A stretch of 9,214 nt of DNA from CAMYJH01 sp041589735 (GTDB lineage Bacteria > Pseudomonadota > Gammaproteobacteria > HK1): positions 1-9,214 of the forward strand of contig JBFHVA010000142.1 of NCBI GenBank assembly GCA_041589735.1, in the 5' to 3' direction. How positions within the stretch are numbered: position 1 is the stretch's first letter; each line of letters begins with the position of its first letter. The notes below the pieces were generated by a model. It was given only the letters and a program-made list of their open reading frames with translations, was not told the DNA's origin and did not search any database. This document shows, one piece after another, positions 1-6,264 of the stretch. A program made the position numbers and the translations under genes.

Positions 1-118
1 GCTGGCGCGCGATACCCTCGATGAATCGGGCGGCGAGAATGCCGATTCCCACCGCCGCCCCTGCGGCACCGACGCCGAGCATCAGGCCGCCGGCGATGTA
101 CAACAACGCAGTTTCCAT
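1..118 (-). CDS. atpE: ATP synthase Fo subunit c (partial, N-terminal part)
   Basis: This is the first 39 codons of the c subunit, the membrane ring protein that carries protons through the Fo motor of ATP synthase. The gene runs off the left edge. The visible protein is a hydrophobic helix with the glycine/alanine-rich stretch GAAGAAVGIGIL, followed by the RFIEGIARQ loop start, closely matching the first helix and polar loop of E. coli AtpE. The proton-binding acidic residue (Asp61 in E. coli) sits in the second helix, outside the window. The ATG start at 118 follows a strong Shine-Dalgarno. The gene lies 47 nt downstream of atpB in the usual I-B-E order of the atp operon. Confidence 0.95.
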   Translation of the reverse strand, partial: METALLYIAGGLMLGVGAAGAAVGIGILAARFIEGIARQ

Positions 119-125
119 TTTTAGT

Positions 126-130
126 CTCCT
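126..130 (-). promoter_or_regulatory. Strong ribosome binding site of atpE
   Basis: The minus strand reads AGGAG seven nt before the atpE ATG, in an A/T-rich spacer. It is one of the strongest Shine-Dalgarno sequences in the window. Subunit c is needed in about ten copies per complex, and strong atpE initiation is known from E. coli, so a strong site here is expected. Confidence 0.75.
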
Positions 131-165
131 ATCAGATTTATAAGGTCAAAGCCTTTCGATTGTTC

Positions 166-1008
166 TCAGTGGTGCTGGTGCGCCATGTCCAAATACACGA
201 TCGTGAGGATCATGAAAATAAACGCTTGCAGAAGCACGATCAGAAGGTGGAATACAGCCCACGCCCACTGCAGCACGCCGCCTGCGAGTCCCAAAGCGAT
301 CCCCCCGCTGTACATCAAGGCAATGAGGATGAAAATCATCTCACCAGCGTAGAGGTTGCCGAACAGGCGCAGTGAGAGCGACACCGGCTTGGATATCAGC
401 GACACGCCCTCGAGAAACAGATTTATCGGAAACATCCACTTGGGAAACGGCTGAAAGGCGAGCTCGCCGAAAAACCCGCCCGCGCCTTTGACCTTGATGC
501 TGTAGTAGATCATCAGCGCGAACACTGACAGCGAGAGGCCGAAGGTCACGTTCGGGTCGGTCGTGGGTACCACCTTCATGTACTCGATCCCGAGCAGGCT
601 TGCGACCATGGGGATCCAGTCCACCGGCACCAGATCCATGGTGTTCATGAGAAGGATCCACACGAACAAGGTCAGGGCGATTGGGGCGACGAGGTTGTTC
701 TTGCCGGTGAAGGTTTCCCGGCAGTTGTTATCGATGAACTCGATGACGACTTCGATAAAATTCTGAAACCCGCCCGGTACTTCGCTGGTTGCGGATTTCG
801 CCACCTTTCTGAACACCCATAGAAACAGCGCACCTAAGAACACCGACCAGAACATGGTGTCCACGTGGATGGCCCAGAAGCCCATTTCCTTCGCCTCCTC
901 GGCCGTATGGGCGAAGCTGAGACCGTTCTCCGAGTGCATCCCGAAGGTCAGGTTCTGGAGGTGATGCTTGATATACCCTGTGGAGGTGAGTGTGCCTTCC
1001 GCTGCCAT
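166..1008 (-). CDS. atpB: ATP synthase Fo subunit a
   Basis: This 280-residue integral membrane protein is the stator half of the proton channel of F1Fo ATP synthase and forms the two half-channels against the c ring. The family signature is clear: SKPVSLSLRLFGNLYAGE at about 206-223 contains the essential arginine (R214, equivalent to E. coli Arg210) and the acidic E223 (E. coli Glu219). E200 in FLEGVSL and Q261 in LLQAFIF match E. coli Glu196 and Gln252. Hydrophobic segments lie near 47-66, 105-125, 155-172, 210-232 and 236-272. The length is close to the usual 270-290. The ATG at 1008 begins 12 nt after the atpI stop, so the two are probably co-transcribed and translationally coupled; the ribosome site (GAAGAATTGAG) is weak. 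No oddities are seen. Confidence 0.97.
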   Translation of the reverse strand: MAAEGTLTSTGYIKHHLQNLTFGMHSENGLSFAHTAEEAKEMGFWAIHVDTMFWSVFLGALFLWVFRKVAKSATSEVPGGFQNFIEVVIEFIDNNCRETFTGKNNLVAPIALTLFVWILLMNTMDLVPVDWIPMVASLLGIEYMKVVPTTDPNVTFGLSLSVFALMIYYSIKVKGAGGFFGELAFQPFPKWMFPINLFLEGVSLISKPVSLSLRLFGNLYAGEMIFILIALMYSGGIALGLAGGVLQWAWAVFHLLIVLLQAFIFMILTIVYLDMAHQHH

Positions 1009-1020
1009 GGGCTCAATTCT

Positions 1021-1392
1021 TCATTTTTTAGGTTTGTCGCCACCGTACGGGTCCAGAGCGAGCGAGGCGATAATGCCGCAGACATGGACGCATACGAAAG
1101 CCGTAAACAACGCTACGACATTCAGATTTTCAATCAAGGCAAACGCTGCGACGAAAAGCCCCGCAATCATCGCAACTTTCGCCACCTCTGCCCGAAACCA
1201 CTTCGACAGCATCCTGCCCGGTGAGCCGTCGACCGAAGGGTCTAAGACTTTTCGAGCAAAGTAGGCGTTCGGGATGAGGCTATTCAGCCCGCCTGCCAGT
1301 GCCGACCACATCGCTGACGCACCGAATGTGGAGGCCACGCCAGCGACGGTGAGGGCTACAACGAGCTGGATCCAGATGATCCGGTACACCAA
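1021..1392 (-). CDS. atpI: ATP synthase protein I
   Basis: This small membrane protein leads the atp operon and is thought to help assemble the c ring and possibly handle Mg2+; it is not part of the finished enzyme. It has about 123 residues and four predicted membrane segments (roughly 4-22, 26-45, 73-92 and 94-115). The family-typical GGLNSLIPNAYFARKVL stretch follows the second segment, with a polar KWFRAEVAKV linker before the third. Identification rests on this pattern plus position directly before atpB, since sequence conservation in this family is low. The start is uncertain. TTG (1392) and GTG (1389) are adjacent, and a GCGGA lies 6 nt before the GTG, which favours GTG. No in-frame ATG, GTG or TTG lies further upstream; an ATT at 1437 behind an AAGGA would add 15 residues and give a more usual length. 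Confidence 0.85.
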   Translation of the reverse strand: MVYRIIWIQLVVALTVAGVASTFGASAMWSALAGGLNSLIPNAYFARKVLDPSVDGSPGRMLSKWFRAEVAKVAMIAGLFVAAFALIENLNVVALFTAFVCVHVCGIIASLALDPYGGDKPKK

Positions 1393-1518
1393 CAGTCCGC
1401 AGCCTGACGAATTCGCGCGCGGCTGACAACCGGAAATTCGCTGTTTTTTTCCTTCCGCGACCGCCGGTTCCGGCCTTTTCTCGGCTCAGGCCCGCGCGTA
1501 CCCCCAAGCGAGCGGCGC

Positions 1519-1548
1519 AGTATACGTTTGCCTCCTCGTGACGATCAA
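1519..1548 (-). promoter_or_regulatory. Putative sigma70 promoter of the atp operon
   Basis: On the minus strand, TTGATC (complement of 1543-1548) is followed after 18 nt by TATACT (complement of 1519-1524), a 4/6 and a 5/6 match to the sigma70 -35 and -10 consensus. Transcription would begin near 1512, giving a leader of about 120 nt before atpI. The site lies in the 172-nt gap between parB and atpI, where an atp operon promoter is expected. This is a by-eye match without experimental support; parB read-through could also contribute. Confidence 0.5.
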
Positions 1549-1564
1549 CGGACGGGCGGCAAAT

Positions 1565-2434
1565 TCAGCTCCTCAGCCGGGCGATAATACCGTCGAGCTG
1601 TTCCAGGTTGGAATATTCGATTGTCAGACTTCCGCGCCCCGAGGCGCCGTGGCGCACCTTGACCACCGCCCCGAGCTCACCGGCCAGCTCGTTCTCGAGC
1701 CGCTGAACGTCCGGATCCTTGCTTTGCCGCCCCTTTTCGCCTGATTTTCTCGGCGATTTCAGGCGCTTGACCAGGTATTCCGTCTCCCGCGCGGAAAGCC
1801 CCCTGCGCGCAACTTCCGCCGCCGCCTGGCGCTGCAGGGACGCTTCGAGCCCGAGCAGCGCGCGGGCGTGACCCATTTCCAGCTCTCCCCGTTCGAGCAT
1901 TGTCCGCGCCTCGGGATCCAGCTCCAGCAAACGCAGCAGATTGGTCACCGCTGCTCTGGAGCGGCCGATGGCATCGGCGGCGGCCTGATGGGTGAGCTCG
2001 AATTCGTCGATCAACCGCTTTACCGCGTTTGCCTCTTCCACAGGATTGAGATCTTCTCGCTGGATGTTCTCAATCAGACCCATGGCCATTGCCGCATCAT
2101 CAGCGACGGCGCGGACTACCGCGGGAATAGCTTCCCGACCGGCGAGCTGAGTGGCCCGCCAGCGACGTTCGCCGGCGATCAGCTCATAGTGGATGCCGTC
2201 GGCGGCCGGACGCACCACCACCGGCTGCACCACGCCGCGAACCCGAATCGAGTTGGCCAACTCCTCCAGGGCGTCCGGATTCATGTCCATCCGCGGCTGA
2301 TAGCGACCGCGGCGGATGAGATCCACCGGAATCTCCCGCATGGTGCCGTTTTCTCCGTCAGTTTCCGCGTGCGCCACGGCGGCGCTGCCGAGCAGCGCGT
2401 CCAAACCGCGCCCGAGACCTCTTTTTTTAGCCAT
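1565..2434 (-). CDS. parB: Chromosome partitioning protein ParB (CTPase/DNA-binding)
   Basis: ParB binds parS sites near the origin, uses CTP to clamp and slide along DNA, and with ParA and SMC segregates the chromosome. The 289-residue protein has all the family parts. There is a basic N-terminus (KKRGLGRGLDALL) that contacts ParA. The ParB/Srx CTP-binding domain spans about 34-130 and includes RYQPR, GERRWRA (GERR at 88-91) and ENIQREDLNP (122-131). A helix-turn-helix lies at about 147-170 (LTHQAAADAIGRSRAAVTNLL). A lysine/arginine-rich linker (223-240) precedes the C-terminal dimerisation domain. It starts 15 nt after the parA stop in the same operon. Its ribosome site is poor, which suggests translational coupling to parA. 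Length and motifs match chromosomal ParB rather than plasmid types. Confidence 0.96.
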   Translation of the reverse strand: MAKKRGLGRGLDALLGSAAVAHAETDGENGTMREIPVDLIRRGRYQPRMDMNPDALEELANSIRVRGVVQPVVVRPAADGIHYELIAGERRWRATQLAGREAIPAVVRAVADDAAMAMGLIENIQREDLNPVEEANAVKRLIDEFELTHQAAADAIGRSRAAVTNLLRLLELDPEARTMLERGELEMGHARALLGLEASLQRQAAAEVARRGLSARETEYLVKRLKSPRKSGEKGRQSKDPDVQRLENELAGELGAVVKVRHGASGRGSLTIEYSNLEQLDGIIARLRS

Positions 2435-2449
2435 TAAATAAAACCCAAA

Positions 2450-3235
2450 TCATTGCGCCGCTTTCAAATGGGCGCCGTCGCGGCGAAGTATCTCGCCGGC
2501 GAGTGCCAGATACGCCAATGCCCCGCTGGAGTTCTTGTCGTAGAGCAGCGCCGGCAAACCGTGACTCGGCGCTTCCGCAAGGCGCACGTTGCGCGGAATG
2601 ACGGTACTGTAGACCTTGTTTCCGAAATGCTTGACCAGCTGCTGGGAAACCTGGCTCGAAAGATTGTTGCGAGGGTCGTACATGGTGCGCAGCAGCCCGT
2701 CGACGCGAAGCCCCGGGTTCAGAATCTTGCGGATCTTTTCGATCGTGTCGAGCAGAGCGGACAGCCCCTCCAGGGCGTAATACTCGCACTGCATTGGAAT
2801 CATGACGCTGTCGGCGGCTACCAGGGCGTTGACCGTGAGCATGGAAAGCGCCGGCGGGCAGTCGACGATGATGTAGTCATACTCCTTGCGCACCGGGTCC
2901 AGCGCGTGCCTCAAGCGTAACTCTCGGGCCAGCTCGTCGAGCAGCGCCACTTCCGCGCCGGTGAGATCGGCGTTACTCGGCGCAAGCGTATAGTTGCTGT
3001 GCTCCACCGGTACCACCACGTCCTCGAGCTTGGCCTCGCCCATGAGCACGTCGTAGGTCGAGAGCGTCAGGGCATTTTTGTCGATGCCGCTTCCCATAGT
3101 TGCATTGCCCTGGGGATCCAGGTCCACGAGCAGAATTCGGCGCTTGGCGGCTGCAAGCGACGCGCCCAGATTAATGCTGGTAGTGGTCTTACCTACACCG
3201 CCCTTCTGGTTAGCGACCGCGATGACTTTTGCCAT
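2450..3235 (-). CDS. parA: Chromosome partitioning ATPase ParA (Soj family)
   Basis: ParA is a Walker-type ATPase that binds DNA nonspecifically as an ATP dimer and moves ParB-parS complexes. The 261-residue protein begins directly with the deviant Walker A box (KGGVGKTTT, residues 11-19, signature lysine K11). LLVDLDPQGNAT (35-46) follows as Walker A', and YIIVDCPP (121-128) as Walker B. Further family blocks are MIPMQCEYYALEGL (145-158) and VIPRNVRLAEAPSHG (212-226). There is no N-terminal helix-turn-helix extension, so it is the short chromosomal type, not a plasmid type Ia ParA. The ATG at 3235 is immediately before the ATPase domain, as in relatives. It lies 113 nt downstream of rsmG and pairs with parB. 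Confidence 0.97.
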   Translation of the reverse strand: MAKVIAVANQKGGVGKTTTSINLGASLAAAKRRILLVDLDPQGNATMGSGIDKNALTLSTYDVLMGEAKLEDVVVPVEHSNYTLAPSNADLTGAEVALLDELARELRLRHALDPVRKEYDYIIVDCPPALSMLTVNALVAADSVMIPMQCEYYALEGLSALLDTIEKIRKILNPGLRVDGLLRTMYDPRNNLSSQVSQQLVKHFGNKVYSTVIPRNVRLAEAPSHGLPALLYDKNSSGALAYLALAGEILRRDGAHLKAAQ

Positions 3236-3256
3236 GATCTCGAAGCGGGGTTAAAT

Positions 3257-3285
3257 GGTGGACGCCGGAGGTCAAAGCGTCCGCC
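3257..3285 (-). repeat. Inverted repeat in the parA leader
   Basis: GGACGC (3260-3265) and GCGTCC (3277-3282) form a perfect 6-bp inverted repeat around an 11-nt loop, with partial pairing further out (3257-3258 with 3284-3285). It lies 22-50 nt upstream of parA, in the spacer after rsmG. It lacks a T-run, so it is not an intrinsic terminator. It could be a weak RNA hairpin or an operator; a chance repeat is also possible in GC-rich DNA. Confidence 0.3.
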
Positions 3286-3348
3286 GGCAGGATCGCGATT
3301 GTGGCGGAAAAATCGTGAGCGGGAAACTTCAACCGGAAACCCACCGGC

Positions 3349-3987
3349 TCACGGGGCTTCGACCAGCAGCAGATGGCGCTCCGCAGCGAGACCCGGCACC
3401 GCAACCGGCTTCACGCGGGCCTTGAATCCCGCCGCCTCCACCGCTTCGAGCTCCGATTGCGGATAGCTTCCCTTCATCACCAGCACCAGGCCCCCCGGCT
3501 GTAGAAGCCGCGTCGCGGGCTTTAAAAGCCGGATTGCGCTTTCGAAGGCTCGACTCACCAGGCAGGAAAAGCGCTGCGGCGGCTCGAAGGCTTCGAGTCG
3601 TGCCCGGACCACGGTGACATTGCCGAGCCCGAGTTCAGCGGCGGCTTGAATACAAAAACGGGTTTTTTTTCCGGCGCTGTCCAGCAGCGTGAACTGGATC
3701 TGCGGGCGCGCCATCGCCAGCACCAGACCCGGCAGCCCGGCGCCGGTGCCGGCGTCGAGCACCCGATCGCCGCGCAGATGTGGGATTACGCTGAGACTGT
3801 CCAGCAGATGCCGGGTGACGATTTCCCGGGGCGCGCGGGTACCGGTCAGGTTGAAGCGGCGGTTCCAGTGGGTCAGCAACCGGACATATTGAAGCAAGCG
3901 CGTTTGGGATTCCGTCTCTAAGTCGAGCCCCATAAGGACGAGTCCGGCCTCGAGCGCTTCACGCGCCGCGTCCAGCGCAGTGTTCAC
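3349..3987 (-). CDS. rsmG: 16S rRNA (guanine-527-N7)-methyltransferase RsmG
   Basis: RsmG (GidB) transfers a methyl group from S-adenosylmethionine to N7 of G527 in 16S rRNA; its loss gives low-level streptomycin resistance in several bacteria. The 212-residue protein has the family blocks: YVRLLTHWNRRFNLTG (34-49), RHLLDSL (59-65), the SAM-binding loop VLDAGTGAGLPGLVLA (76-91), TLLDSAGKKTRF (100-111), VSRAF (144-148) and a C-terminal ERHLLLVE (203-210). The start is GTG at 3987, 20 nt after the mnmG stop, with AAAAGG directly abutting it. The only nearby alternative, ATG at 3933, lacks a ribosome site and would shorten the N-terminus below the family norm. The A8 run across codons 106-109 is a slippage-prone tract, but the frame here is intact. 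Confidence 0.96.
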   Translation of the reverse strand: MNTALDAAREALEAGLVLMGLDLETESQTRLLQYVRLLTHWNRRFNLTGTRAPREIVTRHLLDSLSVIPHLRGDRVLDAGTGAGLPGLVLAMARPQIQFTLLDSAGKKTRFCIQAAAELGLGNVTVVRARLEAFEPPQRFSCLVSRAFESAIRLLKPATRLLQPGGLVLVMKGSYPQSELEAVEAAGFKARVKPVAVPGLAAERHLLLVEAP

Positions 3988-4007
3988 CCTTTTATCTTGC
4001 GCCGTCG

Positions 4008-5930
4008 TCAGGCGCGGCGCCGGGCTGCGCCCGGGCCGCTTTGCGGCGATCCGGCACGGAGACTGCGCTTTTTCAGATGGACCAAAAGCAGGGAGATGGC
4101 GGCCGGGGTCACCCCCGAGATGCGCGACGCCTGGCCGAGGGTCTCGGGTTGATGACGCGCGAGTTTCTCCTGTACTTCCGCGGCTAGACCGCGCACCGTC
4201 GCGTAGTCCAGATCGTTCGGGAGCCGCATGGCTTCATTGGCGCGGGTTCGTTCGATATCTTTGAGCTGTCGCTCGATGTAGCCATCGTACCGGGTCTGCA
4301 CCTCGATCTGCGCGCGCACCGTAGCGTCCGATACCCCAGGTCCGATTCCGGGCAGGGACATCAGAGCCTGGTAGCTCACCTCCGGGCGCTTGAGCAGTTC
4401 CATGGCCGTATAATCGTGCCCAAGCGGCCCGCCGAATACCCGCTCCTGTTCCGCCGGCGACAGGTTCTCCGGCTTGACCCGCGTCTGGTTGAGCCTTGCC
4501 TGCTCCCGCTCTATAGCCTCGCGCTTGGCGCAAAACGTCTGCCAGCGCGTGTCGTCCACCAGTCCGAGTCGGCGTCCCTGCTCGGTCAGGCGAAGATCGG
4601 CGTTGTCCTCCCGCAACACCAGCCGGTACTCGGCCCGGCTGGTGAACATCCGGTAAGGCTCCGTGGTTCCGAGGGTGATGAGATCGTCGATCAGCACCCC
4701 GATGTAGGCCTCGTCCCGGCGCGGGTACCAGCTTTTTTCCCCTTGAACGCTGAGTGCGGAGTTGATGCCTGCGACGATTCCCTGGGCCGCCGCTTCCTCG
4801 TATCCGGTGGTGCCGTTAATCTGACCGGCGAAGAAAAGACCCTGCACATGACGGGTTTCTAGGCTCGGCTTGAGGTCCCTGGGATCGAAGAAGTCATACT
4901 CGATGGCATAGCCAGGCCGGGTGATCTCGGCCTTTTCGAAACCCGCGATGGAGCGTACCAGCGCGTACTGCACGTCGAAGGGCAGGCTGGTGGAGATCCC
5001 GTTGGGATAGACCTCGGTGGTGTCGAGTCCCTCGGGTTCGACGAAAACCTGATGGGCAGTCTTTTCCGAGAAACGTACCACCTTGTCCTCCACCGAGGGA
5101 CAGTATCTGGGACCGGTACCTTCGATTACGCCGCTATACATGGGCGAGCGGTCCAGGCCAGAGCGGATGATCTCGTGGGTACGCTCGTTGGTGTGGGTGA
5201 TATGACAGGGGATCTGCCTCGGATGCTGCGCGGCGTCGCCCAGATATGAAAATACCGGCACCGGCTCGTCCCCGGGCTGAAGCTCGAGCCGCTCGAAGTC
5301 GATGCTGCGGCCGTCGAGCCTTGGCGGTGTTCCGGTCTTCAATCGATCGACGCGAAACGGCCGCTCCCGCAACCGAGCGGCCAGCGCGTTGGCCGGCGGA
5401 TCACCAGCGCGACCGCCGGCATAATTGGACAACCCCACGTGGATCCGCCCGCCGAGAAAAGTACCCACGGTGAGCACCACTTGAGGGGCGCGGAACTCGA
5501 GCCCCATCTGAGTGACCACCCCCGCGACCCGGTCATCCTCGATGATCAGATCCTCCACCGGCTGCTGGAACAGGGTCAGGTTTTTCTGGGTCTCAAGCAC
5601 CTGACGCACGTAGGCCTTGTACAGGGCGCGGTCGATTTGCGCCCGGGTGGCCCGAACCGCGGGTCCCTTTCGCGCATTGAGGGTTCGAAACTGGATGCCC
5701 GCGTGATCCGCGGCGACCGCCATCAGACCACCGAGCGCATCGATTTCCTTGACCAGATGACCCTTTCCGATACCGCCGATGGCCGGATTACAGCTCATCT
5801 GGCCCAGCGTCTCGATACTCTGCGTGAGCAGCAGCGTTCGCGCGCCCATGCGCGCCGCCGCCAGCGACGCCTCGGTGCCAGCATGACCTCCTCCGACTAC
5901 GATGACGTCAAAACGCCCGGGATGTTGCAT
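4008..5930 (-). CDS. mnmG: tRNA uridine-34 5-carboxymethylaminomethyl modification enzyme MnmG
   Basis: MnmG (GidA) is the FAD-binding partner of MnmE. Together they modify U34 of tRNAs that read split codon boxes ending in A or G, supporting decoding accuracy. The 640-residue protein has the N-terminal FAD motif GGGHAGTEA, SCNPAIGGIGKGHLVKE, ATRAQIDRALY, GTFLGGRIHVG, GPRYCPSVEDKV, GYAIEYDFFDPRDLKP, FAGQINGTTGYEEAAAQG and the C-terminal GQASRISGVTPAAIS. I chose ATG at 5930 over the in-frame GTG at 5951. The ATG has an AAGGA 9 nt upstream. It also places the conserved cysteines at 47 and 277, exactly as in E. coli MnmG. The last dozen or so residues, rich in Arg, Gly and Ala, extend past the usual end and are probably unconserved. 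rsmG follows after 20 nt. Confidence 0.97.
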   Translation of the reverse strand: MQHPGRFDVIVVGGGHAGTEASLAAARMGARTLLLTQSIETLGQMSCNPAIGGIGKGHLVKEIDALGGLMAVAADHAGIQFRTLNARKGPAVRATRAQIDRALYKAYVRQVLETQKNLTLFQQPVEDLIIEDDRVAGVVTQMGLEFRAPQVVLTVGTFLGGRIHVGLSNYAGGRAGDPPANALAARLRERPFRVDRLKTGTPPRLDGRSIDFERLELQPGDEPVPVFSYLGDAAQHPRQIPCHITHTNERTHEIIRSGLDRSPMYSGVIEGTGPRYCPSVEDKVVRFSEKTAHQVFVEPEGLDTTEVYPNGISTSLPFDVQYALVRSIAGFEKAEITRPGYAIEYDFFDPRDLKPSLETRHVQGLFFAGQINGTTGYEEAAAQGIVAGINSALSVQGEKSWYPRRDEAYIGVLIDDLITLGTTEPYRMFTSRAEYRLVLREDNADLRLTEQGRRLGLVDDTRWQTFCAKREAIEREQARLNQTRVKPENLSPAEQERVFGGPLGHDYTAMELLKRPEVSYQALMSLPGIGPGVSDATVRAQIEVQTRYDGYIERQLKDIERTRANEAMRLPNDLDYATVRGLAAEVQEKLARHQPETLGQASRISGVTPAAISLLLVHLKKRSLRAGSPQSGPGAARRRA

Positions 5931-5939
5931 TCGGAAAAT

Positions 5940-5944
5940 TCCTT
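5940..5944 (-). promoter_or_regulatory. Ribosome binding site that sets the mnmG start
   Basis: The minus strand reads AAGGA 9 nt before the ATG at 5930. The competing GTG at 5951 has no such site upstream, and this AAGGA would fall inside its reading frame. This is the main DNA evidence for the shorter MnmG. Confidence 0.7.
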
Positions 5945-6061
5945 TATCCACGTCCGACCCGATATCTGATTCGAAAGAATGGCGGACATTCGAAGTTAAA
6001 CGAGGGCGCCGTCATTGCCTTGTGCCCCCGATCGCGTACTTCATACTCGGCACGAAGAAGG

Positions 6062-6088
6062 TGAAAAACGCAGCTTTTCAACAACCTG
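6062..6088 (-). repeat. Possible remnant end of an insertion sequence or MITE
   Basis: TGAAAA (6062-6067) and TTTTCA (6075-6080) form a 6-bp inverted repeat with a 7-nt loop. The minus strand then reads CAGGTTGTTGAAAA (complement of 6075-6088). This kind of sequence is reminiscent of terminal repeats of widespread proteobacterial insertion sequences. No transposase gene, second terminal repeat or target duplication is visible in the gap, so at most it is a solo end or decayed element. The family cannot be assigned from here. Confidence 0.3.
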
Positions 6089-6207
6089 ATAGCATATCGA
6101 ACGCTTGCGAGCGCGAAAAGCCGATCTGTGATCGAAGTACGGTTAACGAACTTTTGTAACCAACACCGACCTCGCCGTTGCTCGTACCAATCGCGCTACC
6201 CCCGGGC

Positions 6208-6213
6208 TATACT
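6208..6213 (+). promoter_or_regulatory. Possible -10 element for glyQS
   Basis: TATACT is a 5/6 match to the sigma70 -10 hexamer. It would place the transcript start near 6220, right at the foot of the leader inverted repeat and about 45 nt before the glyQ ATG. No good -35 is present at 16-18 nt (TACCAA at 17 nt is poor), so a weak or activator-dependent promoter, or a different site, is possible. Confidence 0.35.
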
Positions 6214-6221
6214 TTTCGCCG

Positions 6222-6256
6222 CATCGCCGGGATCCTCGGCGGCACTCGCGGCGATG
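6222..6256 (+). promoter_or_regulatory. Inverted repeat in the glyQ leader
   Basis: CATCGCCG (6222-6229) and CGGCGATG (6249-6256) are perfect 8-bp reverse complements separated by 19 nt. The right arm ends 8 nt before the glyQ ATG, where a Shine-Dalgarno should lie; none is obvious. CGCCG (6225-6229) can instead pair with CGGCG (6237-6241), so two exclusive hairpins are possible. The structure may influence glyQ translation or mRNA stability. It does not resemble a T-box, which would be much longer and is typical of Firmicutes. Confidence 0.4.
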
Positions 6257-6264
6257 AAATAATA

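Larger units (their letters stand above)
5931..6264. other. Divergent intergenic region between mnmG and glyQ
   Basis: This 334-nt stretch has no supported gene. It must hold promoters for both the leftward mnmG-rsmG genes and the rightward glyQS genes. Visible items are two ATTCGAA copies (5969-5975 and 5988-5994), a mobile-end-like segment (about 6062-6088), a small CGATC-TGT-GATCG hairpin (6122-6134), a degenerate tRNA-like stretch on the minus strand (about 6140-6205), a -10-like TATACT (6208-6213) and a leader inverted repeat (6222-6256). Short frames crossing it have no recognisable protein family. Confidence 0.7.

Noticed and set aside
860..880. Possible parS site around CCACGTGG in atpB
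   Set aside because: Only the central 8 bases fit; flanking bases match the 16-bp consensus at about 10 of 16 positions, and the core is explained by conserved coding sequence. The similar core near 5436 in mnmG fails in the same way.
1463..1480. Possible terminator GCCGG-TT-CCGGC followed by CCTTTTC
   Set aside because: The loop would be only 2 nt, the T-run is short and interrupted, and it faces the plus strand, where no gene ends; for parB on the minus strand there is no T-run after it.
1868..2437. 189-codon plus-strand frame opposite parB
   Set aside because: It is the complement of a well-conserved ParB frame in GC-rich DNA and has no recognisable domain or ribosome site. Other long antisense frames over atpB, parA, mnmG and glyS were rejected for the same reason.
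5949..5951. GTG start for mnmG giving 647 residues
   Set aside because: The ATG at 5930 has a proper AAGGA and reproduces E. coli cysteine numbering (47 and 277); the seven extra residues are not family-like.
6140..6205. Functional tRNA gene on the minus strand
   Set aside because: No acceptor stem, broken D-stem and unpaired T-arm; kept only as a tRNA-like observation.
6178..6264. N-terminal extension of GlyQ from a TTG start
   Set aside because: The 29 extra residues have no counterpart in GlyQ, have no ribosome site, and overlap the likely promoter and leader hairpin; the family alignment begins after ATG 6265.
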